Positions 19,203-28,900 are shown, counted from the stretch's first letter. The stretch: DNA of 64,000 nt from Flavobacterium urumqiense (GCF_900108015.1 NZ_FNVP01000001.1:186001-250000), one strand, 5' to 3'. The notes: generated by a model from the letters alone, not told the origin. Translations and numbers: made by a program.

Positions 19203-20318
19203 ATGATTACAATTGTTTTACACATCATAATCCTCTCTTATTGCTTGGCGATAATTGCACTGATTTATGGTTTTACCAAAGTAAATACTATTAATTACAT
19301 TGGCTTACAGCCAAAAACAAAATTTTCGATTATAGTTCCTTTTCGTAATGAAGCCGAAAATCTACCGGTTTTATTAGACAGTTTATCCAAGTTGGATTAT
19401 CCGATGGAATTATTTGAAGTGATTTTAGTGGATGATTTTTCTAAAGAAGAGTTTAAAGTTCAAAGCTTAAAGTTTAAAGTTTCGAGCATAAATAATATTA
19501 GAGTATCAAACTCCCCGAAGAAAGATGCAATTGTAACCGCGATGCAAATCGTAAATACCGATTGGATCATCACTACAGATGCTGATTGTGTAGTCAATAA
19601 AAACTGGTTACTGACGTTGGATAATTACATTCAGCTTCATAATGTTTCGATGATTGCCGGCGCAGTAACGTATGATTGCAACAATTCGTTTTTGCATCAG
19701 TTTCAGCAATTGGATTTAGCAAGTTTACAAGGCGCTACGATTGGAAGTTTTGGTATTAAGAAAGGATTTATGTGTAATGGTGCCAACTTTGCTTATACAA
19801 AATCATTTTTTCAAAAACTGAATGGTTTCGAGGGAAATGATGGTATCGCCAGTGGTGACGATGTTTTCCTGCTGCAGAAAGCCGTGCGCTACCGAAACTT
19901 CGGGACTGAAAAAACCCATTATTTGAAGTCTAAAAATAACATTGTTATCACAAAACCATTGAATGATTGGAAATCTTTATTCTATCAAAGAGTACGCTGG
20001 GCATCGAAAACAAGTTCGTATCAAAGTTCTTTTGGAAAAGGATTGGGAATATTGGTTTTTATGGGAAATTTAAGTTTAGTTCTAGGTCTTGCATTTTCGG
20101 TATTGGGCTTATTTTCATTCTTAAATATCCTTTCGTTATTCGCACTGAAGTTTGGCATTGACAGTGTTTTAATTTACAAAACGCATCATTTTTTGAATAA
20201 AAACAAAATCCACTATTTGATCATAAGCAGTTTAATCTATCCTTTTTTTAGTGTTAGTGTTGCCTTCTATTCGCTGTATGGAAAATACGAATGGAAAGGG
20301 AGAAGCTTTACTAATTAG
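19203..20318 (+). CDS. Glycosyltransferase family 2, membrane-anchored
   Basis: 371 residues. An N-terminal span precedes FSIIVPFRNEAENLPVLLDS, the start of a GT-A fold. The metal-binding region is TTDADCVV, and the acceptor region FYQRVRWASKTSS gives the QxxRW-like motif of processive-type GT2 enzymes. Two or three spans follow at the C-terminus. It likely adds a sugar to a lipid at the inner membrane. An oddity: residues around EEFKVQSLKFKVSSINNIR are encoded by DNA of the same degenerate word (TTTAAAGT) that fills the intergenic gap at 18172-18206, as if a repeat had entered the frame. Confidence 0.88.
   Translation: MITIVLHIIILSYCLAIIALIYGFTKVNTINYIGLQPKTKFSIIVPFRNEAENLPVLLDSLSKLDYPMELFEVILVDDFSKEEFKVQSLKFKVSSINNIRVSNSPKKDAIVTAMQIVNTDWIITTDADCVVNKNWLLTLDNYIQLHNVSMIAGAVTYDCNNSFLHQFQQLDLASLQGATIGSFGIKKGFMCNGANFAYTKSFFQKLNGFEGNDGIASGDDVFLLQKAVRYRNFGTEKTHYLKSKNNIVITKPLNDWKSLFYQRVRWASKTSSYQSSFGKGLGILVFMGNLSLVLGLAFSVLGLFSFLNILSLFALKFGIDSVLIYKTHHFLNKNKIHYLIISSLIYPFFSVSVAFYSLYGKYEWKGRSFTN
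19451..19483 (+). repeat. Degenerate TTTAAAGT word repeat inside a coding region
   Basis: The DNA here reads as GTTTAAAGTT, CAAAGCTT and AAAGTTTAAAGTTT in a row. The gap at 18172-18206 carries the same words. In the gene the block is a multiple of three and stays in frame. Confidence 0.65.
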
Positions 20319-21024
20319 TTTTTGTATTTCTAAAAATCAATCCTGTAAATGTAATTGCAAGTACCAATGGAGAAATAATACTCACTACAGCATTCCCAAT
20401 TTTATTCAATTGCGTTCCAAAATAAAAGCGAACAGCAATTAAAACCACTGCAAAAAGAATAGAAAGGAACCAATAATTAAAATCAATTATTTTGATGTTT
20501 TTATTTTTTTCTGCTAGTTTATAAATATAGAATAAAATCCAGCTTAAGCCAATTATAGAACTTGCATGCTGTGCAATTTTAAACAAAGGAACGGTAAACA
20601 CTTCTAAATTAAAAACAGAAAATCGTTGCACCATATAACCATCCCAATGCGTCATTGAGTCCCATAAAATATGTGACACAGCCCCTACAAAAAAGGAAAT
20701 CAAAACAGTTAAAACAGCACTTTTAAAATACGTTCCCCAATTGAAATCCTTTAATTCCTGCAATTTGTTTTGAAGAAAAAGAGGTGAATTTTCTATGAGA
20801 GGACGTTTTATAATTTCATGAAAAACGAACATAACTATAAAACCTAAAGGAAAATCAATTAGAAATATTCCTGAAAGCGTATCACTGATTTCGCTTTACA
20901 TTTTCATTCTGAAAAAATATTCAAAATCAGGAGACATAGAACCAATTATCAAAGCAGTTGCTGACAATTTTTTATTTTTTAAAAATGGTAAAATAATAGC
21001 TGGATGTGAAAACGTAAATGGCAT
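20311..21024 (-). pseudogene. DUF4184 membrane protein broken by one stop codon
   Basis: A single frame of 238 codons from the ATG at 21024 reads MPFTFSHPAIILPFLKNKKL, LIIGSMSPDFEYFFRMKM, then TAA at 20896-20898, then SEISDTLSGIFLIDFPLGFI, KRPLIENSPLFLQNKLQ, VGAVSHILWDSMTHWDGY and onward to the end. PFTFSHPAI and GSMSPDFEYF are the DUF4184 start signature, and SHILWDSMTH is its central motif. Everything except one codon is intact. The part after the stop alone (from 20832) could only give a protein lacking the conserved N-terminus. The last 8 bp overlap the end of the converging glycosyltransferase gene. Confidence 0.88.
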
Positions 21025-21027
21025 TAC

Positions 21028-21501
21028 TTACTCTACTTTAAGAATTACGGGAAGTAAAAACTGTGTTTTTACAGGAATTCCGCGTTTAATAGCTGGATTT
21101 ACTTTTGGAAAATCGACTAAACGCGCTTGAAGTATACTGTCGATTTTTACTTTATCATAAGCCACTGAATCTTGAGGGAATTGAGGTTCGAATTTGATAG
21201 TAGAATTAGGGAAAACGGTGACTTTTACCTCAATCGTGTCCAATTCCGGATAGAGAACCGCAAGTGTATCCACACTCAATTTTTCCTGAATAAGCTGGGT
21301 TAAAACCTCAAAAAAACATTGTTGACGTTGTGTTTTACTCTCTATTTTTTCACAATCTACGACCGATGGGTATTCATCGACTTCTTTCCAATTGATCGTT
21401 TTCAATTCCTTTTGCAACAATTCCTTTTCTGTAGGTACTTGTTTGTCGAAGTATTGACAGGAATTAAAAAGTAGGAATACTAATAAAGGGTAATATTGCT
21501 T
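21028..21501 (-). CDS. Putative lipoprotein with TonB-C-like domain
   Basis: There is no ATG near the front. A TTG at 21501 gives LKQYYPLLVFLLFNSCQYF, a well-formed lipoprotein signal with its lipobox Cys; another TTG at 21546 abuts the upstream gene's stop. The C-terminal half (KIDSILQARLVDFPKVNPAI then VKTQFLLPVILKV) resembles the TonB C-terminal fold found in many flavobacterial periplasmic proteins. The function is unknown. It follows the signal-peptide protein at 21547 closely, so the two are likely co-transcribed. Confidence 0.6.
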   Translation of the reverse strand, partial: KQYYPLLVFLLFNSCQYFDKQVPTEKELLQKELKTINWKEVDEYPSVVDCEKIESKTQRQQCFFEVLTQLIQEKLSVDTLAVLYPELDTIEVKVTVFPNSTIKFEPQFPQDSVAYDKVKIDSILQARLVDFPKVNPAIKRGIPVKTQFLLPVILKVE

Positions 21502-21546
21502 CAAGGTTTTGTTTTTGAATGGGACTAATATTTTATAAAAATACAA

Positions 21547-21936
21547 TTATTTTTTTGGAGATGCCTTAGACAACAAATAATCTTGATACGATTCTGCGAA
21601 CCACCTCTTTTTATTTTCAGCGGCAATTTGTTTTTGCGCGGGATATAAAGCAGCTTGTCGATCTGAGAAAATAGCGATTTGAATCGTATAGTTATAAAAT
21701 TCTGATTTGGTTAATATCAATTTTGAATCTGATTTCTTCTGGAAAAATTCAAAAAAAAGTTGATCAAACTGCTTTAGAGAATAATTCAATACCTTTACTT
21801 TATTGACAACATAAAGAGAGTCTTTTAAAAAATCATCGCCACTTGCTGTCTTTTTTTCTTGGCCGTTTAAAGCCCCAAAAGGCAAAGTGAAATAGAGTAA
21901 AACGGAATATATTAAAATTATTTTTCTCATACTCAT
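21547..21936 (-). CDS. Exported protein of unknown function
   Basis: 129 residues. A signal peptide is visible in KIILIYSVLLYFTLPFGALNG, and the mature part is charged and helical (LNYSLKQFDQLFFEFFQKKS; QKQIAAENKKRWFAESYQDY). I recognise no family. Its stop codon abuts the next gene's possible start, and both may form a two-gene unit of periplasmic proteins. Confidence 0.6.
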   Translation of the reverse strand: MSMRKIILIYSVLLYFTLPFGALNGQEKKTASGDDFLKDSLYVVNKVKVLNYSLKQFDQLFFEFFQKKSDSKLILTKSEFYNYTIQIAIFSDRQAALYPAQKQIAAENKKRWFAESYQDYLLSKASPKK

Positions 21937-21988
21937 TTACAAAATAAGTGTTGCTTGCTTGTTTTTCAAAAATACTAAAAATTAGCTT

Positions 21989-22489
21989 ATGGACATACTG
22001 TTTTTGATTCTTGGTTTTATTTGCTTATTTGTGAGTATTTTAGGCAGTTTTTTGCCAGTTTTACCTGGCCCGATTATTAGCTGGATTGGTTTACTTTTGC
22101 TTTATTTTACGAATGCTGTTCCGGCTAATTATTGGATACTTGGAATTACTTTTTTCATTACTGTATTCCTATCTGTTTTAGAATATATAATTCCGGCTAA
22201 AGGAACCAAAAAATTCGGAGGAAGTTCGTATGGAATTTGGGGAACCAATATTGGATTAATAGTAGGAATCTTAGCTCCTATTCCTTTCGGATTTATTATT
22301 GGCCCTTTTGTTGGCGCCTTTCTGGGAGAACTCCTTTATGACTCTAAAAATCACAAGCGAGCTTTAAAGGCTGCCACTGGATCATTATTGGGGTTTCTGG
22401 CATCTAGTTTTATGATGTTTCTAGTCTGCGTGATATACTTAGGACTGTTTCTGGCAATTGTTTGGCAATATAAATCAGAGTTGTTTTGA
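21989..22489 (+). CDS. DUF456 small membrane protein
   Basis: 166 residues with four or five hydrophobic spans rich in glycine and proline. The start DILFLILGFICLFVSILGSF with LPVLPGPIISWIGLLLLYFT is the DUF456 signature, and GAFLGELLYDSKNHKRALKA is the conserved loop near the end. The function is unknown. It diverges from the exported-protein pair and is followed by the tRNA-Asp terminator. Confidence 0.9.
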   Translation: MDILFLILGFICLFVSILGSFLPVLPGPIISWIGLLLLYFTNAVPANYWILGITFFITVFLSVLEYIIPAKGTKKFGGSSYGIWGTNIGLIVGILAPIPFGFIIGPFVGAFLGELLYDSKNHKRALKAATGSLLGFLASSFMMFLVCVIYLGLFLAIVWQYKSELF

Positions 22490-22510
22490 TTGCCCTATAA
22501 TCATTAAAAT

Positions 22511-22540
22511 AAAAAAAGCCTTTCAGTTACGAAAGGCTTT
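22511..22540 (-). terminator. Terminator of the downstream tRNA-Asp copy
   Basis: On the minus strand AAAGCCTTTC pairs with GAAAGGCTTT, followed by a T run. It lies 12 bp beyond the tRNA 3' end. Confidence 0.85.
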
Positions 22541-22552
22541 CCCCAATATTAG

Positions 22553-22626
22553 CGGTCTGGACGGGACTCGAACCCGCGACCCCATGCGTGACAGGCATGT
22601 ATTCTAACCAACTGAACTACCAAACC
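22553..22626 (-). tRNA. tRNA-Asp (GTC), copy 1
   Basis: A 74-nt cloverleaf. The acceptor arm GGTTTGG pairs with CCAGACC, the anticodon loop is CCTGTCACG with anticodon GTC, and the T arm is CGGGTTCGAGTCCCG. CCA is not encoded. Identical in sequence to the copy at 22897-22970. Confidence 0.97.
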
Positions 22627-22645
22627 TGCTGCTTTATTGCGGTGG

Positions 22646-22653
22646 CAAAGATA
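22646..22653 (-). promoter_or_regulatory. -7 box TATCTTTG of tRNA-Asp copy 1
   Basis: TATCTTTG followed by CCACCGC lies ~20 bp before the mature tRNA 5' end and is preserved in the second copy (22990-22997). Confidence 0.6.
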
Positions 22654-22745
22654 CAATAGATTTCCATTTATACACTGGAAACTTAAAAAATATTCTTCAC
22701 AAATTTTATAAAATAAAGAACGACAACTAACTTCCTTAAAATCAA

Positions 22746-22775
22746 AAAAGCTATCCACAAAAGTGGAAAGCTTTT
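22746..22775 (-). terminator. Hairpin AAAAGCT..TCCAC/GTGGA..AGCTTTT
   Basis: A 12-bp near-perfect stem with a T run on the minus strand lies between the two tRNA copies. It may be a second terminator behind tRNA-Asp copy 2. Confidence 0.5.
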
Positions 22776-22797
22776 CATTGGTCTAACTACTAAACCC

Positions 22798-22820
22798 GCT
22801 ACGAGTTACAAATTCGTAGC
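22798..22820. repeat. REP-like palindrome
   Basis: GCTACGA pairs with TCGTAGC around a nine-base centre. It has the form of the small extragenic palindromes of Bacteroidota. No second copy in this window. Confidence 0.45.
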
Positions 22821-22854
22821 AAACAACACAACTAACGTTAAAAACCTTATGGGG

Positions 22855-22882
22855 CAAAAAAGCCTTTCTGTTACGAAAGGCT
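22855..22882 (-). terminator. Terminator of the upstream tRNA-Asp copy
   Basis: Same AGCCTTTC / GAAAGGCT stem as the terminator at 22511-22540, followed by a T run on the minus strand. Confidence 0.8.
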
Positions 22883-22896
22883 CTCCCCAATATTAG

Positions 22897-22970
22897 CGGT
22901 CTGGACGGGACTCGAACCCGCGACCCCATGCGTGACAGGCATGTATTCTAACCAACTGAACTACCAAACC
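22897..22970 (-). tRNA. tRNA-Asp (GTC), copy 2
   Basis: Identical in sequence to copy 1. It lies in a 159-bp direct repeat (22856-23014, against 22512-22670) that also carries the -7 promoter box and the terminator, so each copy is a complete transcription unit. Confidence 0.97.
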
Positions 22971-22989
22971 TGCTGCTTTATTGCGGTGG

Positions 22990-22997
22990 CAAAGATA
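22990..22997 (-). promoter_or_regulatory. -7 box TATCTTTG of tRNA-Asp copy 2
   Basis: Same sequence and spacing as in copy 1. Confidence 0.6.
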
Positions 22998-23057
22998 CAA
23001 TAGATTTCCGTTTAAGCAAGTGTTTTTGTGATAAATATTCAATAAAATTTCACCCCA

Positions 23058-23984
23058 TTATCCAAAGTTTTGTTTTTCAACCAAGTATGTCGTCAAAATA
23101 TTTTCAAAACTTTCGCCAACACTCACCGGAACGTACTTTATTCTGTTTTCTGCACAAGTTAACGCAAGCTTTTTGAAGTATCTTTCTGTTTGTTTTTCAT
23201 ATTCTTGTTTCACATTATCTGCAAAAATGGCCACTTCTTCACCCGTTTCTACATCAATAAACTTCCTTGGAGCATTATCAAAATCAAAATTTAGCTCCGT
23301 TTTGTTATCGACAACATGAAATAAAACTACTTTATGCTTATTATGTTTCAAATGTTGCAAGGCATTAAACAGTGCTTCTTCATTGCCAGACTGAAACATG
23401 TCTGTAAACAAAATAATCATTGAACGGCGGTGAATCTTCTCCGCTATCTGATGCAAAAAGGTAATTGTGTCGGTACTTTTTTTAGTTGTTGGTTTTTCCA
23501 ACAGGTTTTCAAGCGCATTTAATATCATTCGATGGTGACGGTCGCTACCTTTTTCAGGAGCATAGTATTCATAGGTGTCCGAAAACACGCTTAGTCCTAT
23601 CGCATCGCGTTGCTTCTTTAACAGATTCATTAAAACCGCCGAAGCCAAAACCGAAAATCCGATTTTATTTTCATAAAAAGCTTGTTTGTCTTTTAATTTT
23701 GGATAATACATCGAGGAGGAATTGTCAATAATAACATGACACCTCAAATTCGTCTCTTCTTCGAAACGCTTCGTATACAAGCGGTCTGTTTTCGCAAATA
23801 ATTTCCAATCTATGTGCTTGGTGCCTTCTCCTAAGTTATAGACTTTATGCTCCGCAAATTCAGCTGAAAATCCATGAAATGGACTTTTATGCATCCCTGA
23901 AATAAAACCTTCTACCACCTGATTGGCGAGCAATTCTAAATTCTGAAAGCTAGAAATTTTCTCAATTTGCGATTCGATTTTCAT
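23058..23984 (-). CDS. DUF58 domain protein (vWA-like)
   Basis: 308 residues. The DUF58 signature GTKHIDWKLFAKTDRLYTKR is followed by a MIDAS-like start, VIIDNSSSM, of a vWA fold. The length and the absence of membrane spans are normal for the cytosolic Bacteroidota form, which is usually found with MoxR AAA-ATPases and BatA/BatB proteins. Neither neighbour is a MoxR gene here, so it is isolated from its usual operon. A TATATTTG -7 box sits only five bases before the ATG. Confidence 0.92.
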   Translation of the reverse strand: MKIESQIEKISSFQNLELLANQVVEGFISGMHKSPFHGFSAEFAEHKVYNLGEGTKHIDWKLFAKTDRLYTKRFEEETNLRCHVIIDNSSSMYYPKLKDKQAFYENKIGFSVLASAVLMNLLKKQRDAIGLSVFSDTYEYYAPEKGSDRHHRMILNALENLLEKPTTKKSTDTITFLHQIAEKIHRRSMIILFTDMFQSGNEEALFNALQHLKHNKHKVVLFHVVDNKTELNFDFDNAPRKFIDVETGEEVAIFADNVKQEYEKQTERYFKKLALTCAENRIKYVPVSVGESFENILTTYLVEKQNFG

Positions 23985-23988
23985 ATAT

Positions 23989-23996
23989 CAAATATA
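23989..23996 (-). promoter_or_regulatory. -7 box TATATTTG beside the DUF58 start codon
   Basis: A perfect TAnnTTTG ends five bases before the ATG at 23984, implying a very short or absent leader. Confidence 0.45.
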
Positions 23997-24135
23997 GTAA
24001 AAGAGGAAAGCATTTAAAAATTAAACGATTACAAATAAAATTTAATTAAAAACTAGATTCGTAGTGCCTGAAATAATAAGCAAAAAAAAGGCCTGACTTT
24101 CGCCAAACCTTTTATATAAAATCATAATCTACCGA

Positions 24136-24453
24136 TTACAACAACGCGTCTAAGCTATCAGCGTAGGTCTGTTTCGGAGCTACTCCTACTTGTTTACCTA
24201 CTACTTCTCCGTTGTGAAAAACCAACACTGTTGGGATATTTCTCACTCCGTATTTTGCAGCAAATTCCTGGTTTGCATCTACATCAACTTTACCTATCAC
24301 TACTTTACCTTCGTATTCCGCGCTAAGTTCGTCAATGATTGGTCCAACCATTCTACAAGGCCCGCACCATGCTGCCCAAAAATCTACCATTACTGGTTTG
24401 TCTGATTTCAAAACTACTTCTTCAAAAGTAGCGTCTGTTATTGCTAAAGCCAT
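24136..24453 (-). CDS. trxA: Thioredoxin
   Basis: 105 residues, classical single-domain thioredoxin. The active site WCGPC lies in VDFWAAWCGPCRMVGP, with the cis-proline in VRNIPTVLVF. It reduces protein disulfides in the cytosol. Length and motifs are standard. It is a single gene with its own promoter upstream (24507-24534). Confidence 0.97.
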   Translation of the reverse strand: MALAITDATFEEVVLKSDKPVMVDFWAAWCGPCRMVGPIIDELSAEYEGKVVIGKVDVDANQEFAAKYGVRNIPTVLVFHNGEVVGKQVGVAPKQTYADSLDALL

Positions 24454-24506
24454 ATTGTTTTTTGTTTAAAGTTTAGTATAAAGTTTCACGAACCTTAAAT
24501 ATAATG

Positions 24507-24534
24507 CAAATTTAGAGATTAAAAGCGAACCAAA
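24507..24534 (-). promoter_or_regulatory. Probable trxA promoter, TTTG / TAAATTTG
   Basis: On the minus strand TTTG and TAAATTTG are separated by 16 bp, matching the Bacteroidota -33/-7 pattern, ~54 bp before the trxA start. Confidence 0.55.
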
Positions 24535-24586
24535 CACAATTCTCAAATTAGTTTTGATTATAAATGTATTGTCAATAGTTATTTGA

Positions 24587-24672
24587 AGCTATTTCCTGCT
24601 ATACACTGTATCTTTTGGGCTGCCCATAAGTATCGGGACAATCGTAAAAAGATGCTTCGCGAAACTTCGGGA
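24587..24672 (-). ncRNA. Structured intergenic element, copy B (candidate flavo-1-like RNA or MITE)
   Basis: Minus-strand blocks GAAGCATCTTTTT, CCCAAAAGATACAGTGTA and GCAGGAAATAGCT match in order those of copy A at 54481-54566. The hairpin between the first and second block is unrelated in the two copies. This arrangement is typical of a structured RNA or a mobile repeat; I cannot decide which. Confidence 0.45.
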
Positions 24673-24732
24673 TATTCAGGGATAAAAAATCTGCGCCTAT
24701 AATTATGATTTATTTCAAAAAAATCAAATTAT

Positions 24733-24764
24733 AAAAAAAGAGGCTGTCTTCTAAAACAGCCTCT
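24733..24764 (-). terminator. Terminator of the outer-membrane protein gene
   Basis: AGAGGCTGT pairs with ACAGCCTCT, followed by seven T on the minus strand, 24 bp after the stop codon. Confidence 0.88.
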
Positions 24765-24787
24765 CATTTATAAAATATCGTAATGTA

Positions 24788-25669
24788 TTACAAGTTATAT
24801 TTCAATCCAAGTGTCAAACCAACCCCACTAATACTGATGTAAGAGCTTAATTCATCCGTCGGCTTAGTCTTGTCAAAACCAGCATTATTTGTTTCCTTAT
24901 TATTAGAAGTGCTATTGATTTGATTTGAATAATTAGTGTGGATATCCGATTGACTTCTACTAGCCAAAGCATCTGCACCATTAATAGTAAACACAGTAGT
25001 TTCTTTTGTTTTACCATGTACTGTAAAGTTACGGTATTCAACTTCCCCAAATGCAGATAAATTCTTTCCTAATTTATAAGATGTACCAAGTGCAGCTAAA
25101 AATCCTACTGTAGGATTAGGCTTAACCTCATCTTTACTGAATACATTTACTCCAGGAGCAGCAACTGCATTAGTTTTAATAGTTAAATCACCATTAACCG
25201 GAATTATAACACCTACTTTTGAATATGTTTCAAATCCTTTAACTTCTCCTAAAAACAACACAAGAGCTGGAGCTAAATCTAAAGCTTTAACCTGCCCCTC
25301 AGACTTTAAAACAGTAGCGTTTTGAGAAATAGTTTGCACCATCGTTTTGCTATTGCTATTGTAGTAATTGATACCCATTTCAACTCCTAAACGATCAGTA
25401 AAGCGATATCCAACATTACCACCGTAACGGAAACCTTCTCCAAAAGATCCTGTAACGCTTTCTCTGGAAGTTAATTTACCCGCAACATAAACGTCTTTAT
25501 TTGCCGCTCTTCCTCCTACTGTTGGAAATTCAGTTGCGGTAGCTTGCACGAAGTAAGAAGCCCCTAATTTAAAATACCAACCGTCTTTGTTGTTTTCTTT
25601 TTTTTCAGTTTGAGCGACCATAGACATAGCACAAACCATTAATCCTAATGCAAAAAGGTTCTTTTTCAT
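24788..25669 (-). CDS. Outer-membrane beta-barrel protein
   Basis: 293 residues with signal peptide MKKNLFALGLMVCAMSMVAQ. The rest alternates short strands with aromatic ends (GWYFKLGASYFVQATA, GGNVGYRFTDRLGVEMGINY, FLAALGTSYKLGKNLSAFGE) and ends in VGLTLGLKYNL with the hydrophobic final strand of an OMP barrel. It fits the OmpW/porin-like outer-membrane beta-barrel family (PF13505). The substrate is unknown. It has its own terminator and a -7 box (TAAGTTTG) at 25692-25699. Confidence 0.82.
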   Translation of the reverse strand: MKKNLFALGLMVCAMSMVAQTEKKENNKDGWYFKLGASYFVQATATEFPTVGGRAANKDVYVAGKLTSRESVTGSFGEGFRYGGNVGYRFTDRLGVEMGINYYNSNSKTMVQTISQNATVLKSEGQVKALDLAPALVLFLGEVKGFETYSKVGVIIPVNGDLTIKTNAVAAPGVNVFSKDEVKPNPTVGFLAALGTSYKLGKNLSAFGEVEYRNFTVHGKTKETTVFTINGADALASRSQSDIHTNYSNQINSTSNNKETNNAGFDKTKPTDELSSYISISGVGLTLGLKYNL

Positions 25670-25966
25670 AATTTTGTTTTTTGTTTTACAACAAACTTAT
25701 ATAATTTTAACCAATGCTTTAATGTATTTCTTAGAGAAATATGAACATAAAAATAAAATTATATGCATGCATATAAAAATCAAGCGATTACGAAAAAAAA
25801 TTTAACATTTTAAATCCACAAAAAACAACAAACAAGAAGCAAAAAAAACAATCTTAGTAGATTTAAACCATATTTTGACCCTACCAACCATAAAATCAAC
25901 CCTTTCGATTCTATATTATTCTAATCTCGGCTTTTAAATTTTATTTATCTTCTCTGTTTAGAAGAC

Positions 25967-28900
25967 CTAATTCAACTTAAAATTAATCTGCATTTTTTCC
26001 AATTCCACTAACAATTCATTCGAAATTTTTACTTTCAATTTTCTGCTAGGCATCGTAAGCTTGGTTACCACGTTAATTTCTTCGATTTCTTCTACTTTTG
26101 CAACAGCATTTGTTTCTAAAATTTCGAGAGTTTCCATTTCAGAATCTTCATTATCATCTACAAAAGCAGTTTCTTCATTCTCTATTTCAACAGGAGCAAT
26201 AGTAACGATCCGTTTCGTTTTTTCTAATTCCATGATTTCAAAAGACACGGTATTATCGCCTTTATTTTCCTGAAAAAGATGACTTAATTTATGGATAAAA
26301 TCAGTTTCTAGATCCTTAATATTCAATAATACAATTAATTTTTTAGCAAAAGTTTCCAATACATCCTGTAATTGTTTCACCTCCACAAATTGCAGTCTTG
26401 GCTCTCCTTTTTTCCCGGTATCGCGGTCAGTCCAACCTTCTTTCACCAATACTTTCATAAATGTAAAATTATTCTGGATAAAGAAATGACGAAATTTTAG
26501 ATACTCTTCCCCAAAAATCCGAAACTCATAACTTTCATCATATCCTTCTAGTGTAAACATGCCCCAACCCTTTCCGTTTTTAGCCACACGATGTTGTACA
26601 TTATTTATAATCCCCCCAAATGCAAGGTTTTTATTCAAATGAAGCTCCATTTGTCTCAACGCTTCCAGCTTGGCATTACAAAAATGTTTCATTTCAAATT
26701 TGTAATCGTCCAACGGATGTCCTGAAATATAAATTCCCACAACTTCTTTCTCTTTGGCGAGTTTTTCCATTGTACTCCAATCCTCGCAAGGCGGTACAAC
26801 AGGCTCAGCGATTTGCACATCGCTAGAATCACCAAACAAACTTACTTGCGATGAATTCTCATTTTCCTGATACTTCGAACCATATCGGATTGCTTTTTCA
26901 TAAAAGGTAATACCATCGCCATCATCATGAAAATATTGCGCTCTCGTGGTTCCTAAAAACGAATCAAATCCTCCTGCCAAAACCAGATTCTCCAACGCTT
27001 TTTTATTCGCCGCACGTAAATCAATACGTTTGGTCAAATCAAAAATAGACTTGTATCTTCCGTCCTTTCTGTTCTCCACAATTGTTGCCACAGCTCCAGA
27101 ACCCACGCCTTTTACGGCTCCCATTCCAAAACGCACCGCATAATCATCATTTACCGTAAACTTGTAAAATGACTCGTTGACATCAGGTCCTAAAACTTGT
27201 AATCCCATACGCTTGCATTCCTCCATAAAGAACGAAACCTGCTTAATATCACTCATGTTATTGGACAATACCGCAGCCATATATTCGGCTGGATAGTTGG
27301 CTTTTAAATAAGCAGTTTGGTATGCAATCCAAGCATAACAAGTGGAGTGTGACTTATTAAAAGCATATTCCGCAAAAGCTTCCCAGTCTTTCCAGATTTT
27401 CTCTAACTTATCTTCCGCATGACCTTTGGCGGCAGCCTGAGAGATAAATTTAGGTTTCATTTTATCCAAAACATCTTTTTGTTTTTTTCCCATCGCTTTA
27501 CGCAAAACGTCAGCATCCCCTTTGGAGAAATCCGCTAGTTTTTGGGACAAAAGCATTACTTGTTCCTGGTAAACGGTAATTCCGTACGTATCTTTTAGTA
27601 ATTCTTCACAGGCATCCAAGTCATAAATAATTTCCTCTTCACCATTTTTTCGCTTAACGAAACTCGGAATATAGGCAATTGGTCCCGGACGATACAACGC
27701 ATTCATGGCAATCAAATCGGGAAAAACCGTTGGTTTCAATTCCTTCATGTATTTCTGCATTCCCGGACTCTCATATTGGAAAATCCCTACCGTCTCTCCT
27801 CGTTGAAAAAGCTCGTAGGTCTTTAGATCATCAATCGGAAATTCATCCGGATTAAGATCAATTCCACTTCTATATTTGACCAATTTGACCGTATCTTTAA
27901 TCAGAGTAAGGGTTTTCAAACCCAAGAAGTCCATCTTTAATAAACCGGCACTTTCCACCACCGAGTTGTCAAATTGCGTCACATACAAATCCGAATCTTT
28001 GGCGGTAGCCACAGGAACAAAATCAGTAATATCACTTGGCGTAATAATCACTCCACAGGCGTGAATTCCTGTATTTCTTAAGTTTCCTTCTAAAACTTTG
28101 GCTTGCTGAATGGTTTCTCCACCCAGATCATCTTCATTCGCAAGGCCTATTAATTCTTTTATTTTATCGTATTCTTCCGGACGAACCGCTTTTTTAATTA
28201 CATCTTCTTTTTCATTTAAAAAACGTGCCAAATTCCACTTCGACGGCATCATTCCAGGAATCAATTTGGCAATCCTATCGGCTTCAAACAAAGGCAAATC
28301 CAATACACGAGCGGTATCCCGAATCGCAGATTTAGTTGCCATTTTACCGTAGGTGATAATTTGCGCCACTTGTTTCGAACCGTATTTACGGATCACATAA
28401 TCCATTACGCTGCTTCGTCCTTCGTCATCAAAATCGATATCAATATCGGGAAGTGACACACGATCCGGATTCAGGAAACGCTCAAAAAGCAGGTTGTACA
28501 TCAATGGATCGATATTGGTAATCTTCAAACAATAGGCCACCACCGATCCAGCCGCAGAACCCCTTCCCGGCCCTACCGAAACGCCCATGCTTCTCGCCTC
28601 GGCAATTAAATCCTGTACAATCAGGAAATATCCCGGATAACCAGAATTAGAAATTGTCAATAATTCAAAATCTAGTCGTTCCTGAATTTCTTCGGTGATT
28701 GCAGGGTATCTGCGATTGGCACCTTCAAAAGTCAAATGTCTTAAATAAGCATTTTCCCCTCGTACTCCGCCATCAACTGCATCTTCGGGATTATTAAATT
28801 CAACCGGAATTTCAAATTTTGGTAATAAAACTTCCCGCGCCAAATCGAAAATTTCAATTTTATCCACAATCTCCGAAATATTTGAAATCGCTTCGGGTAA

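Noticed and set aside
22490..23057. Possible CRISPR-like repeats
   Set aside because: Only two repeats of 159 bp, each holding a tRNA; explained by duplication.
24541..24787. Possible riboswitch or leader
   Set aside because: The conserved blocks match the structured repeat element and not any known riboswitch layout.
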